A stretch of 64,000 nucleotides of DNA, taken from the NCBI RefSeq assembly GCF_012844455.2, contig NZ_JABBCQ020000005.1:1-64000 (forward strand). Reading direction: 5' to 3'. Shown piece after piece: positions 37,704 through 45,706 of the stretch (the first letter of the stretch is position 1; the number at the start of each line of letters is the position of its first letter). The translations under genes and the position numbers were made by a program. The notes under the pieces are model-generated. The model made no database searches. It saw nothing but the letters and a program-made list of their open reading frames with translations, and was not told the origin of the DNA. The stretch comes from Comamonas suwonensis (lineage in GTDB: Bacteria; Pseudomonadota; Gammaproteobacteria; Burkholderiales; Burkholderiaceae_C).

Positions 37704-38435
37704 ATGTCTCAGCCCCTGACCCGTAAAAGCGTGATCGCGCGCATTCTTTGCACGACCGCTGCGGCCTGGCTGCTCTGCGCCAATCCTGTGTATGCCCATA
37801 ACGTATGGCTGGAGCCCGATACCCAGGGTGGCTATGTCATGCAGTTCGGCGGCCACGAAGGCAGGACCGAAGCCTTTGACCCGGCCAAGCTGCAGCGTGT
37901 GCATGCCTACGACCTGCGCGGGCGCGAGGTGAGCTGCGATGTGCAGAACATGCATGGCGGCATTCGCGTCAAGCCCAATGCCAAAGCTGCACTGATTGCG
38001 GTGGAGCTGGATAACGGCTACTTCAGTAGCGTCAAACCTGAAGGTGACATGTTGCCCCTGCCCATGGACAAGAACCCCGGTGCCGTGCGCGGCGTGCATG
38101 CGCGCAAGTTTCACAAGACCGTGGTGCGATGGGGTGCGGTGATGCAAAAGCCGCTGGGCCAGATTTTTGAAATCGTGCCACTGACAGGGCAGGCGCCGCA
38201 TGCAGGCCAGCCTTTGAAGGTGCAGGTGCTGCTGAACGGCAAGCCGCTGGCGGGTGCACGCCTGTCATGGAATGAAAACGGTGCGCCGACTGTGAGCGAT
38301 GCGCAAGGCATGGTCAGCGTGACGCCTTCCGCAGGCACCAATATCTTGCAGGCCATCTGGCGCGAAGCGGTGCAGGGTGATATGAAAACGATGCAAAACA
38401 GCTACGAATATCTGCTGCGCTTTGCCGTGCACTGA
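37704..38435 (+). CDS. DUF4198 periplasmic protein, putative metal-uptake partner
   Basis: 243 residues. Signal peptide to about VYAHNVWLEPD; the mature protein therefore begins at or near a His, as in many DUF4198 members. Predicted beta-rich (Ig-like C-terminal part VQVLLNGKPLAGARLSWNEN). DUF4198 proteins occur next to nickel or cobalt transporters. It starts 14 bases after the TonB receptor, with TTGGAG 5-10 bases upstream of the ATG, so it is co-transcribed with it. Specificity not provable from sequence. Confidence 0.78.
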   Translation: MSQPLTRKSVIARILCTTAAAWLLCANPVYAHNVWLEPDTQGGYVMQFGGHEGRTEAFDPAKLQRVHAYDLRGREVSCDVQNMHGGIRVKPNAKAALIAVELDNGYFSSVKPEGDMLPLPMDKNPGAVRGVHARKFHKTVVRWGAVMQKPLGQIFEIVPLTGQAPHAGQPLKVQVLLNGKPLAGARLSWNENGAPTVSDAQGMVSVTPSAGTNILQAIWREAVQGDMKTMQNSYEYLLRFAVH

Positions 38436-38451
38436 GGGGTAGCAATGGGCA

Positions 38452-38468
38452 TGCACTTCAATAGTGCC
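38452..38468. promoter_or_regulatory. NtrC-type site 1 upstream of urtA
   Basis: TGCACT-TCAAT-AGTGCC: dyad with the NtrC half-site spacing (N5), one arm position mismatched. Centred about 150 bases upstream of the predicted urtA transcription start. Confidence 0.7.
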
Positions 38469-38501
38469 ACGCCCTGTACTGCGCCTGTATCTGGTGCGTG
38501 A

Positions 38502-38518
38502 CGCACTGCCATAGTGCG
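38502..38518. promoter_or_regulatory. NtrC-type site 2 upstream of urtA
   Basis: CGCACT-GCCAT-AGTGCG: perfect 6-base arms with N5 spacing, 50 bases from site 1 and about 100 bases upstream of the predicted start. Confidence 0.72.
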
Positions 38519-38582
38519 GTGCCTTGCAGCGCGTTACTGGCCGCGCGGCGCATGAAAGAGTCGTTTGAGGGGCAAGGAACGC

Positions 38583-38598
38583 TGGCACGGTATTTGCA
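38583..38598 (+). promoter_or_regulatory. Sigma-54 promoter of urtABCDE
   Basis: TGGCACGGTATTTGCA matches the -24/-12 consensus TGGCACG-N4-TTGCW at every defined position. Transcription would start near 38609, 40 bases before the urtA ATG. Confidence 0.92.
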
Positions 38599-38648
38599 CT
38601 TGAGGAGATGCGGTCAATGTGACCGAAAAACCTCCTGGGAGTGCTGAA

Positions 38649-39917
38649 ATGAATCGTCGCGGAACCCTTACAACACTGGCTGCATCCATGGCTCTGGGCC
38701 TGGGTTTGACTTCACAGGTACTGGCAGCCGACACCATCAAGGTGGGTGTTTTGCACAGTCTCTCAGGCACCATGGCGATCTCTGAGACCGTGCTTAAAGA
38801 CACGGTGCTGATGGCGATTGAAGACATCAATGCCAAGGGCGGCGTGCTGGGAAAAAAGCTTGAGCCCGTGGTAGTAGACCCCGCATCCAACTGGCCGCTG
38901 TTTGCGGAAAAAGCCAAGCAGCTGATCACGCAAGACAAGGTAGCCGTGGTTTTTGGCGGATGGACCAGCGTCTCGCGAAAATCGATGTTGCCCGTGTTTG
39001 AGCAGAATAACGGCCTGCTGTTCTACCCCGTGCAATACGAGGGTGAAGAGCTGTCGAAGAATGTGTTCTACACCGGCGCAGCGCCTAACCAGCAAGCCAT
39101 TCCTGCCGTTGAATATCTGATGAGCAAGGAAGGCGGCAGCGCCAAACGCTTTGTGCTGCTGGGCACCGACTATGTGTACCCACGCACCACCAATAAGATT
39201 CTGCGTGCCTTCCTCAAGTCCAAGGGTGTGAAGGATTCCGACATCATGGAAACCTACACCCCTTTCGGTCATAGCGACTACCAGACCATCGTTGCCGATG
39301 TGAAGAAGTTCTCCACCGGTGGCAAGACGGCGGTGATCTCCACCATCAATGGCGACTCCAACGTGCCCTTCTACAAAGAGCTGGGCAATGCAGGTTTGAA
39401 GGCCAAGGATGTGCCCGTGGTCGCCTTCAGTGTGGGTGAGGAAGAGCTGCGCGGTGTGGACACCAAACCGCTGGTCGGCCACCTGGCCGCGTGGAACTAC
39501 TTCATGAGCGTGAAGAACCCCACCAACACCGCTTTCATCAAGCAGTGGGGCGACTACGCCAAGGCCAAGAACATCGCGGGCCACAAAGACAAGCCACTGA
39601 CCAACGACCCGATGGAAGCCACCTGGGTTGGCATCCATATGTGGAAGCAGGCCGTGGAAAAAGCCAAGAGCACGGACACCGACAAAGTGATCGCCGCCAT
39701 GGCTGGCCAGACCTTTGTCGCACCCGATGGCTTCACCGTAAAGATGGATGAAAAAAATCACCACCTGCACAAGCCCGTGATGGTGGGCGAGATTAAGGCG
39801 GACGGTCAGTTCAGCGTGGTCTGGAAGACCAAGGGCCCAATCAAGGCTCAGCCCTGGAGCCCCTTTATCGAAGGCAACGACAAGAAGAAGGACGAGCCCA
39901 ACGGCAAGAGCTCCTGA
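38649..39917 (+). CDS. urtA: Urea ABC transporter substrate-binding protein UrtA
   Basis: 422 residues. Periplasmic type I binding protein with a signal peptide ending near VLAAD. Motifs typical of UrtA/AmiC relatives: GVLHSLSGTMAISE, FGGWTSVSRKSMLPVFE, LFYPVQYEGEE and TGAAPNQQAIPA. The ATG at 38649 is preceded by GGGAG; an upstream in-frame start (38619) lacks one. First gene of the urea-import operon. Confidence 0.96.
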   Translation: MNRRGTLTTLAASMALGLGLTSQVLAADTIKVGVLHSLSGTMAISETVLKDTVLMAIEDINAKGGVLGKKLEPVVVDPASNWPLFAEKAKQLITQDKVAVVFGGWTSVSRKSMLPVFEQNNGLLFYPVQYEGEELSKNVFYTGAAPNQQAIPAVEYLMSKEGGSAKRFVLLGTDYVYPRTTNKILRAFLKSKGVKDSDIMETYTPFGHSDYQTIVADVKKFSTGGKTAVISTINGDSNVPFYKELGNAGLKAKDVPVVAFSVGEEELRGVDTKPLVGHLAAWNYFMSVKNPTNTAFIKQWGDYAKAKNIAGHKDKPLTNDPMEATWVGIHMWKQAVEKAKSTDTDKVIAAMAGQTFVAPDGFTVKMDEKNHHLHKPVMVGEIKADGQFSVVWKTKGPIKAQPWSPFIEGNDKKKDEPNGKSS

Positions 39918-39976
39918 TTCACCACCGGCGTGGAACGCGGGCTGGAGAGGTCTGGTGGGCTCTCCAGTCCTGAAAA

Positions 39977-40013
39977 GATAGCTGCTAGAGCTTTTTGAAT
40001 AAGGGCTGTAGCA
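39977..40013 (+). repeat. Dispersed repeat B, copy 4
   Basis: GATAGCTGCTAGAGCTTTTT then GAATAAGGGCTGTAGC, in the urtA-urtB gap. Confidence 0.6.
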
Positions 40014-40035
40014 AGAAAGTATCCGAGATACCTCT

Positions 40036-41649
40036 ATGAACATATTGAGCAAGCGATGGAGATGGGCTCTGGCCGCCAGCCTGGGTGCTTTGCTGAGCTT
40101 TTCCAGTCACGCACTGACTGCCGAGCAGGCTTATGCAATGGCTGCGGCAGATGGCGCCGAGCAGCGCGCACAGGCCATCAATCAAGCGGTGCTTGCTCCT
40201 TATGCTCAGAGCGATGGCGCACGCCTTGTTGCCTACCTTGCCGCACTCTCCAATGATGAGGTGCGGGTATCGCAAGGCAAGGCCTATGTGGTCAGCGGCG
40301 ATGTGGTCACTGATGCGGCGACGGGGCAGGCTGCCAAGCTACCGGCAGATTCCGAAGACGTCGTCAACAACAATTACATGCGCTCTGTCATCGGCACAGC
40401 GCAGGCTACGCTGGCGCTGGGTAGCAGCGATGTTGCAGCGCGCCGCAGTGCGGCGAAAAAGCTGGCCGCCGAGCCTGATGCTGAGCGCCTCGCCTTGATC
40501 GACAAGGCGCTTTCCAGCGAAACCGATGAACAAGTCAAAGCCCTGCTGAGCCGCGCCAAAGCCGCCAGCTTGCTGGATAGCGGTGACAGGCAGCAGCGTC
40601 TTCAGGCCGTGGAGCAACTAGCCCATGCGCAGACGCCAGAGACGCAGTTGGTGCTCAATCAGCGATTGGCCGACGAGGCTGATCCTGACGTGCAAAAAGC
40701 CATCAAAGCGGCGCTGGCCGGTATTGCCGAAAAGCTGGCTTGGGGCGAGCGCTTGGGCGCTGCCTTTAGCGGCATCAGCCTTGGCTCCGTGCTGCTGCTG
40801 GCAGCGCTGGGCTTGGCCATTACCTATGGGCTGATGGGCGTTATTAACATGGCGCATGGAGAGCTGATCATGATCGGCGCCTATGCCACCTATCTGGTGC
40901 AGATCATGTTTCAGCGCTATCTGCCTGAGGCTGCTTTTGGCTGGTATCTGGTGGTGTCCATTCCGGTCGCATTTCTCGCTTCGGCGCTGGTCGGTGCGGT
41001 GCTGGAGCGTGGCGTGATTCGCTTCCTCTACGGTCGTCCGCTGGAGACGCTGCTGGCCACCTTCGGCATCAGCCTAGTGCTGCAGCAAACCGTGCGCAGC
41101 CTGTTTGGCGCGCAGAATGTGGGCGTGGAAAACCCCGCTTGGATGAGTGGCGGCATTGCGCTTTTGCCCAATCTAACCCTGCCTTACAACCGTATCGCCA
41201 TCATCGTGTTCGCCTTTGCGGTGCTGGGCGCTGTGGCTTTCATGATCGCCAAAACGCGCCTCGGCTTGTTTGTGCGCGGCGTCACGCAAAACCGCGCCAT
41301 GGCGTCTTGCGTAGGCGTGAATACAGCACGCACCGACACCTATGCGTTTGCGCTGGGCTCGGGCATTGCAGGTCTGGCTGGCTGCGCCTTGAGCCAGATT
41401 GGCAACGTAGGCCCCGACCTGGGTCAGAACTACATCGTTGACAGCTTCCTCGTGGTGGTGCTGGGTGGCGTGGGTCAGTTGGCTGGCACGGTCTATGCTG
41501 CGCTGGGGCTGGGTTTGCTCAGCAAGCTGCTCGAAGGCTGGACGGGCGCGGTGTTGGCCAAGATTGCCGTGCTGCTGTTCATCGTGATCTTTATTCAAAA
41601 GCGTCCGCAGGGAATTTTTGCCCTCAAAGGTCGTAGCGCGGAGGCATGA
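40036..41649 (+). CDS. urtB: Urea ABC transporter permease UrtB
   Basis: 537 residues. Signal peptide and an N-terminal periplasmic helical region (about 25-235) with alternating Ala/Leu/Asp/Glu, then a LivH-type permease domain (about 245-530) with eight or so helices, including YGLMGVINMAHGELIMIGAY. The extra N-terminal domain is characteristic of UrtB and absent from LivH. It pairs with UrtC in the membrane. Confidence 0.96.
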   Translation: MNILSKRWRWALAASLGALLSFSSHALTAEQAYAMAAADGAEQRAQAINQAVLAPYAQSDGARLVAYLAALSNDEVRVSQGKAYVVSGDVVTDAATGQAAKLPADSEDVVNNNYMRSVIGTAQATLALGSSDVAARRSAAKKLAAEPDAERLALIDKALSSETDEQVKALLSRAKAASLLDSGDRQQRLQAVEQLAHAQTPETQLVLNQRLADEADPDVQKAIKAALAGIAEKLAWGERLGAAFSGISLGSVLLLAALGLAITYGLMGVINMAHGELIMIGAYATYLVQIMFQRYLPEAAFGWYLVVSIPVAFLASALVGAVLERGVIRFLYGRPLETLLATFGISLVLQQTVRSLFGAQNVGVENPAWMSGGIALLPNLTLPYNRIAIIVFAFAVLGAVAFMIAKTRLGLFVRGVTQNRAMASCVGVNTARTDTYAFALGSGIAGLAGCALSQIGNVGPDLGQNYIVDSFLVVVLGGVGQLAGTVYAALGLGLLSKLLEGWTGAVLAKIAVLLFIVIFIQKRPQGIFALKGRSAEA

Positions 41650-41650
41650 T

Positions 41651-42874
41651 ATGACAGCTGCAAATTCAACATCGTCAAGCATCGAGTTGCCGCCGCCCGA
41701 GCGCCTTTTGAGCCGCAAGGCCTGGACGGTTTTTCTCGTCGCGCTGATCGTGATCTGCGCCGTGGCTCCGGCCCTCAATCTATGGGTGGCGGAAGACAGT
41801 GCCTTGCATCTGTCCGACTACATGCTGGGCCTTCTGGGCAAGTTCATGTGCTACGCCATCTGCGCGCTGGCCATTGATCTGATCTGGGGCTACACCGGAA
41901 TTCTGAGTCTGGGCCACGGCTTGTTTTTTGCGCTGGGCGGTTATGTGATGGGCATGTATCTGATGCGTGAGGCCGCTGGTCCTGACGCTCTTCCTTCCTT
42001 TATGAGTTTTCTGGACTGGAAGGTATTGCCTTGGCATTGGGCACTGTCGGGCAGCTTTGCGGCCACCGTGCTACTGGTGTTTTTGGTGCCGGGCCTGATT
42101 GGGGGACTGTTTGGTTACTTCGCTTTTCGCTCGCGCATCAAGGGCGTGTATTTCTCCATCATCACGCAGGCGCTGACCTATGCGGCCATGCTGCTGTTCT
42201 TTCGCAACGAGACCGGCTTTGGCGGCAACAACGGATTTACCGGCTTCAAAACTTTGCTGGGTTTTTCGCTGACTTCGCAGCGCATTCAGGTGCTGCTGTT
42301 TGCGCTGTCGGGGCTGGCGCTGCTGGGCTGCTTTCTGTTCTCGCGCTGGCTGGTGCGTAGCAAATACGGCCGCGTGCTGCAGGCCGTGCGTGACGCCGAA
42401 ACCCGCACCATGTTCTGCGGCTACAACCCGCTGCCTTACAAGCTGTCGATCTGGGTCATCTCGGCCATGATGTGCGGGCTGGCGGGTGCGCTGTATGTGC
42501 CCCAGGTGGGCATCATCAATCCCAGCGAAATGAGTGTGGGCAACTCCATCGAGATGGCGGTGTGGACGGCAGTGGGCGGTCGCGCCTCGTTGGTTGGTCC
42601 CATCATCGGTGCCTTTGCCGTCAACGGCGGCAAAAGCTGGCTCACCGTGGCTGCGCCAGAGTACTGGTTGTACGTGCTGGGCGCGCTGTTTATCGTGGTG
42701 ACGCTGTTCATGCCCGGTGGGCTGATTCGTCTGCCACAGCAGCTCAGGCAATGGCGCGACAAGCGCAGGGTGCAGGCTAAGACAAAGCCAGACACCAAGA
42801 GCGATGCCCCACTGCATGCCACCGCACCAGCTACCGAGGCCACAGCCCCGTTGAACCAAGGAGCCCGCGCATGA
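41651..42874 (+). CDS. urtC: Urea ABC transporter permease UrtC
   Basis: 407 residues. LivM-type permease: WGYTGILSLGHGLFFALGGYV, FAFRSRIKGVYFSIITQAL and GMCGLAGALYVPQ-like segment. Soluble C-terminal tail rich in Lys, Pro and Ala (about 365-405). The ATG at 41651 follows the urtB stop by one base. Its end overlaps urtD by four bases. Confidence 0.95.
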   Translation: MTAANSTSSSIELPPPERLLSRKAWTVFLVALIVICAVAPALNLWVAEDSALHLSDYMLGLLGKFMCYAICALAIDLIWGYTGILSLGHGLFFALGGYVMGMYLMREAAGPDALPSFMSFLDWKVLPWHWALSGSFAATVLLVFLVPGLIGGLFGYFAFRSRIKGVYFSIITQALTYAAMLLFFRNETGFGGNNGFTGFKTLLGFSLTSQRIQVLLFALSGLALLGCFLFSRWLVRSKYGRVLQAVRDAETRTMFCGYNPLPYKLSIWVISAMMCGLAGALYVPQVGIINPSEMSVGNSIEMAVWTAVGGRASLVGPIIGAFAVNGGKSWLTVAAPEYWLYVLGALFIVVTLFMPGGLIRLPQQLRQWRDKRRVQAKTKPDTKSDAPLHATAPATEATAPLNQGARA

Positions 42875-43749
42875 CCCCCGATCTGATGCAGGAAGGTGCA
42901 CAGCGCCTTACCGATTACCAAGCTCGGCAGCAAGCCCTAGTCGCCACGGAATCCGGCGGCCGCAGCGCCAGCATGGCGCGGCCTGTGGTGGCGGGCGAGG
43001 TCGATGTTACCCATGGCCGAATTCTTTATCTTGAGGACGTGCATGTGAGCTTTGACGGCTTCAAGGCCATCAATGGCCTGAACCTTGATATTGCACCCGG
43101 CGAGCTGCGCTGCATCATCGGCCCCAATGGTGCGGGAAAGACCACGATGATGGACATCATCACCGGCAAGACCCGGCCCGACAGCGGCACGGTGTATTTC
43201 GGCTCCACCATCGACCTGCTGCGCTACAAGGAACCCGAGATTGCCGCCATGGGCATTGGCCGCAAGTTTCAGAAACCCACGGTGTTTGAAGAACTCAGCG
43301 TGTTCGAGAACCTGGAGCTGGCGCTCAAGACCCACAAGGGCCTCGCGGCATCCATGCTGTTCAAGCTCAGCGGTACGCAGAATGATCGCATTGCCGAGGT
43401 GCTGCACACCATTCATCTGGCAGGCAGCGTGACGCGTCAGGCGGGACTGCTCAGTCACGGCCAGAAGCAGTGGCTGGAGATCGGCATGCTGCTGGTGCAG
43501 GAGCCCAAGCTGCTGCTGCTCGACGAACCTGTGGCGGGCATGACCGATGAGGAAACCGTGCGCACGGCCGAGCTGTTTCTCACGCTCAAGGGCAAACATT
43601 CGCTGATGGTGGTGGAGCATGACATGAGCTTTATCGACACCATCAGCGAGAAGGTCACGGTGCTTTGTGATGGCTCGGTGCTGGCCGAGGGAACGCTGGC
43701 CGAGGTGCAGGCCGATGAGCGGGTGATCGAGGTGTATTTAGGGCGTTAA
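42871..43749 (+). CDS. urtD: Urea ABC transporter ATPase UrtD
   Basis: 292 residues. LivG-like ATPase: Walker [17 protein letters not shown], signature LSHGQKQWLEIGMLL (non-canonical LSHGQ, typical for UrtD), Walker B LLLLDEPVAGM, H-loop VVEHDMSF. An N-terminal extension of about 45 residues precedes the domain. Coupled to urtC by the ATGA overlap. Confidence 0.95.
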   Translation: MTPDLMQEGAQRLTDYQARQQALVATESGGRSASMARPVVAGEVDVTHGRILYLEDVHVSFDGFKAINGLNLDIAPGELRCIIGPNGAGKTTMMDIITGKTRPDSGTVYFGSTIDLLRYKEPEIAAMGIGRKFQKPTVFEELSVFENLELALKTHKGLAASMLFKLSGTQNDRIAEVLHTIHLAGSVTRQAGLLSHGQKQWLEIGMLLVQEPKLLLLDEPVAGMTDEETVRTAELFLTLKGKHSLMVVEHDMSFIDTISEKVTVLCDGSVLAEGTLAEVQADERVIEVYLGR

Positions 43750-43859
43750 CCCCCTGAGGCGCTTCACGCCTTCCCCCTTTCTCTTCGGAAGGGGCACGAC
43801 ACCTTCGCCGCGAGGCGGCTCTTGCTCGGTGTCTCTGGCCTGAGAAGCGTCAGTGTTCG
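43750..43859 (+). repeat. Dispersed repeat A, copy 2
   Basis: Starts CCCCTGAGGCGCTTCACGCC, continues through TCTCTTCGGAAGGGGCACGA, CACC, GGCGGCTCTTGCTCGGTGTC and TCT to GCGTCAGTGTTC. It is inserted between urtD and urtE, beginning directly at the urtD stop. Confidence 0.75.
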
Positions 43860-43876
43860 GGATGGTGAATCAAAAA

Positions 43877-43915
43877 GAATAGCTGCTTGCGCATGATGTG
43901 TAAGCGCTGGAGGCC
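43877..43915 (+). repeat. Dispersed repeat B, copy 5
   Basis: GAATAGCTGCTTGCGCATGA then TGTGTAAGCGCTGGAGGCC, immediately upstream of urtE. It takes the place of a strong ribosome site (GGAGG overlaps its end at 43908-43912). Confidence 0.65.
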
Positions 43916-43919
43916 AAAA

Positions 43920-44612
43920 ATGCTTAAAGTCCAAAACCTGCATCAGTACTACGGCGGCTCGCATATCCTGCGCGATGTGAACATTCAGGCCGAGATCGGC
44001 AAGGTCACGGTGCTGCTGGGTCGCAATGGCGTGGGCAAGACCACGCTGCTCAAAAGCCTGATGGGTCTGGTGCCCATCAAAAGCGGCAGCGTCGAGTGGC
44101 AGGGTAGTGACATTGCACGCAAGACCCCCTATGAGCGGGCGCGCAGCGGCATAGGCTATGTACCGCAGGGCCGCGAAATCTTCTCGCGGCTGTCGGTGGA
44201 AGACAATCTGCGCATGGGCCTATCGTATTGCTCGGCGCGCACCCGGATTCCGGGCGAGCTGTATGAGCTGTTCCCCGTGCTCAAGCAGATGCTGCACCGC
44301 CGTGGCGGCGATCTCTCGGGCGGTCAGCAGCAGCAGCTGGCCATTGCGCGCGCGCTGGCGCCACAGCCCAAAATCCTGATTCTGGACGAGCCCACCGAAG
44401 GCATACAGCCCAGCATCATCAAGGACATCGGTCGCGTGATCCGCATGCTGGCCAACCGTGGCGACATGGCCATCCTGCTGTGCGAGCAGTACTACGACTT
44501 TGCCGAAGAGCTGGCCGATCACTATGTGGTGATGGAGCGCGGGGAGGTGATTGCATCGGGGCCCGGCAGCGAGATGCTGGCCAAAAATGTACGGTCGCTG
44601 GTGGCGATCTGA
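43920..44612 (+). CDS. urtE: Urea ABC transporter ATPase UrtE
   Basis: 230 residues. LivF-like ATPase: Walker A GRNGVGKTTLLKSLMG, LSGGQQQQLAIARAL, LDEPTEGIQPSI, and LCEQYYDFAEELAD in place of the H-loop His region, typical for UrtE. The ATG at 43920 starts MLKVQNLHQYYGG. It is separated from urtD by two repeat elements (170 bases) but belongs to the same system. Confidence 0.95.
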   Translation: MLKVQNLHQYYGGSHILRDVNIQAEIGKVTVLLGRNGVGKTTLLKSLMGLVPIKSGSVEWQGSDIARKTPYERARSGIGYVPQGREIFSRLSVEDNLRMGLSYCSARTRIPGELYELFPVLKQMLHRRGGDLSGGQQQQLAIARALAPQPKILILDEPTEGIQPSIIKDIGRVIRMLANRGDMAILLCEQYYDFAEELADHYVVMERGEVIASGPGSEMLAKNVRSLVAI

Positions 44613-44624
44613 TGGGGCTGCCCC

Positions 44625-44651
44625 AAAAAAAAAGGTGCCGCGAGCGGCACC
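44625..44651 (-). terminator. Terminator for leftward dioxygenase gene
   Basis: Stem GGTGCCG (44634-44640) / CGGCACC (44645-44651), loop CGAG. In the leftward direction it is followed by nine T residues (A9 at 44625-44633 on the plus strand). It could also end the urt operon, though without a rightward T run. Confidence 0.82.
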
Positions 44652-44690
44652 CCAAGACCTCAGCTCATATGCGGAGGACAACTCAACTTG

Positions 44691-45680
44691 TCAATACGCC
44701 GCGTTGTGCGAGGCCAGCACCGGGTCGCCCTGAATGGCTGTGCTGGCACGGCCGTCAGCGCCCACAGGCACTTCACCCACCAGCGTGGTGCGGTAGAGCT
44801 GGCGCTCAAAGTCCAGTGCAAAAATATCTTGCGGTGCGACATGGGCCGTAGAGCGGTTATCCCAGAAAGCCAGCGAGCCCGGCTCCCACTTGAAGCGCAC
44901 GGTGAATTCACTGTTCACGGCATGCTCCCACAGCAGCTCTAGCAGCGCGCGTGATTCGCGGGTATTGAGGCCCACGATGAACTTGAGAAAGCCGGGGCTG
45001 ATGTAGAGCACGTTCTCGCCCGTTTCAGGGTGGACCGTGATGAGGGGGTGCTCGCTGATCAGCGTGTTGTTGCGCACCAATTCCAGATATTCCTGCGATG
45101 CCGTGGCACCTTGCGGCGCGCTGAAATGGTGCTGGCCGCGCAGGCTTTGCAAAAAGCTTTGCAGAGGCTTGGACAGGGCTTCATACGCGGCAGCCAGATT
45201 GGTCCATTGCGTATCGCCACCATAGGGTGGAATCGTCACGCCGCGCAGAATCGAGGCGGCAGGCGGGTTGTGGGCGGCGGTCACGTCAGCGTGCCAGCCC
45301 GTCCACGGGCGCTGCTCTGCCTGACCGCTGTGACGGTTGGCCTTGCGGTGCTTGGCAATGGAGTACAGCTCTGGATAGCCATCGACATGGCCAAAGACCG
45401 GGTGGCCTGGCGTTAGCTCGCCAAATTGGCGCGAGAAGGCAATTTGCTGCTCGTGGCTAAGGTGCTGGCCGCGGAAGAAAACCACCTTCCAGCGCAGCAA
45501 AGCCGAGCGAACGGTATGCACTTCGGCAGGGCTCAATGCCTGCTGCAGATTCACTCCACTGATAAGCGCGCCAATATGAGCCGACTGTGGCGCGATCTGG
45601 ATATGTGGGGCAGCATGCTGCGCGGCGCTCAACTGCTCATTCAGGCGTTGCAGGGGGGCGTGGGGCAGGGGCATGTTCAT
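44691..45680 (-). CDS. TauD/TfdA family 2-oxoglutarate dioxygenase
   Basis: 329 residues. Fe(II) ligands in GWHADVTAAHNPP (HxD) and AFWDNRSTAHVAPQDI (distal His), and the 2-oxoglutarate Arg in FERQLYRTTLVGE. Family members oxidise taurine, 2,4-D, alkyl sulfates and other small molecules to release sulfite or an aldehyde. The substrate is unknown. The ATG at 45680 has AGGAAA 6-11 bases upstream. It lies 26 bases after the Bug receptor gene, so the two are probably one operon for uptake and oxidation of one compound. Confidence 0.88.
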   Translation of the reverse strand: MNMPLPHAPLQRLNEQLSAAQHAAPHIQIAPQSAHIGALISGVNLQQALSPAEVHTVRSALLRWKVVFFRGQHLSHEQQIAFSRQFGELTPGHPVFGHVDGYPELYSIAKHRKANRHSGQAEQRPWTGWHADVTAAHNPPAASILRGVTIPPYGGDTQWTNLAAAYEALSKPLQSFLQSLRGQHHFSAPQGATASQEYLELVRNNTLISEHPLITVHPETGENVLYISPGFLKFIVGLNTRESRALLELLWEHAVNSEFTVRFKWEPGSLAFWDNRSTAHVAPQDIFALDFERQLYRTTLVGEVPVGADGRASTAIQGDPVLASHNAAY

Positions 45681-45706
45681 GATGTTTTCCTGAATATGGA
45701 GGTGTC

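Noticed and set aside
38763..40052. 429-residue frame antisense to urtA
   Set aside because: Shadow frame; urtA is unmistakable on the other strand.
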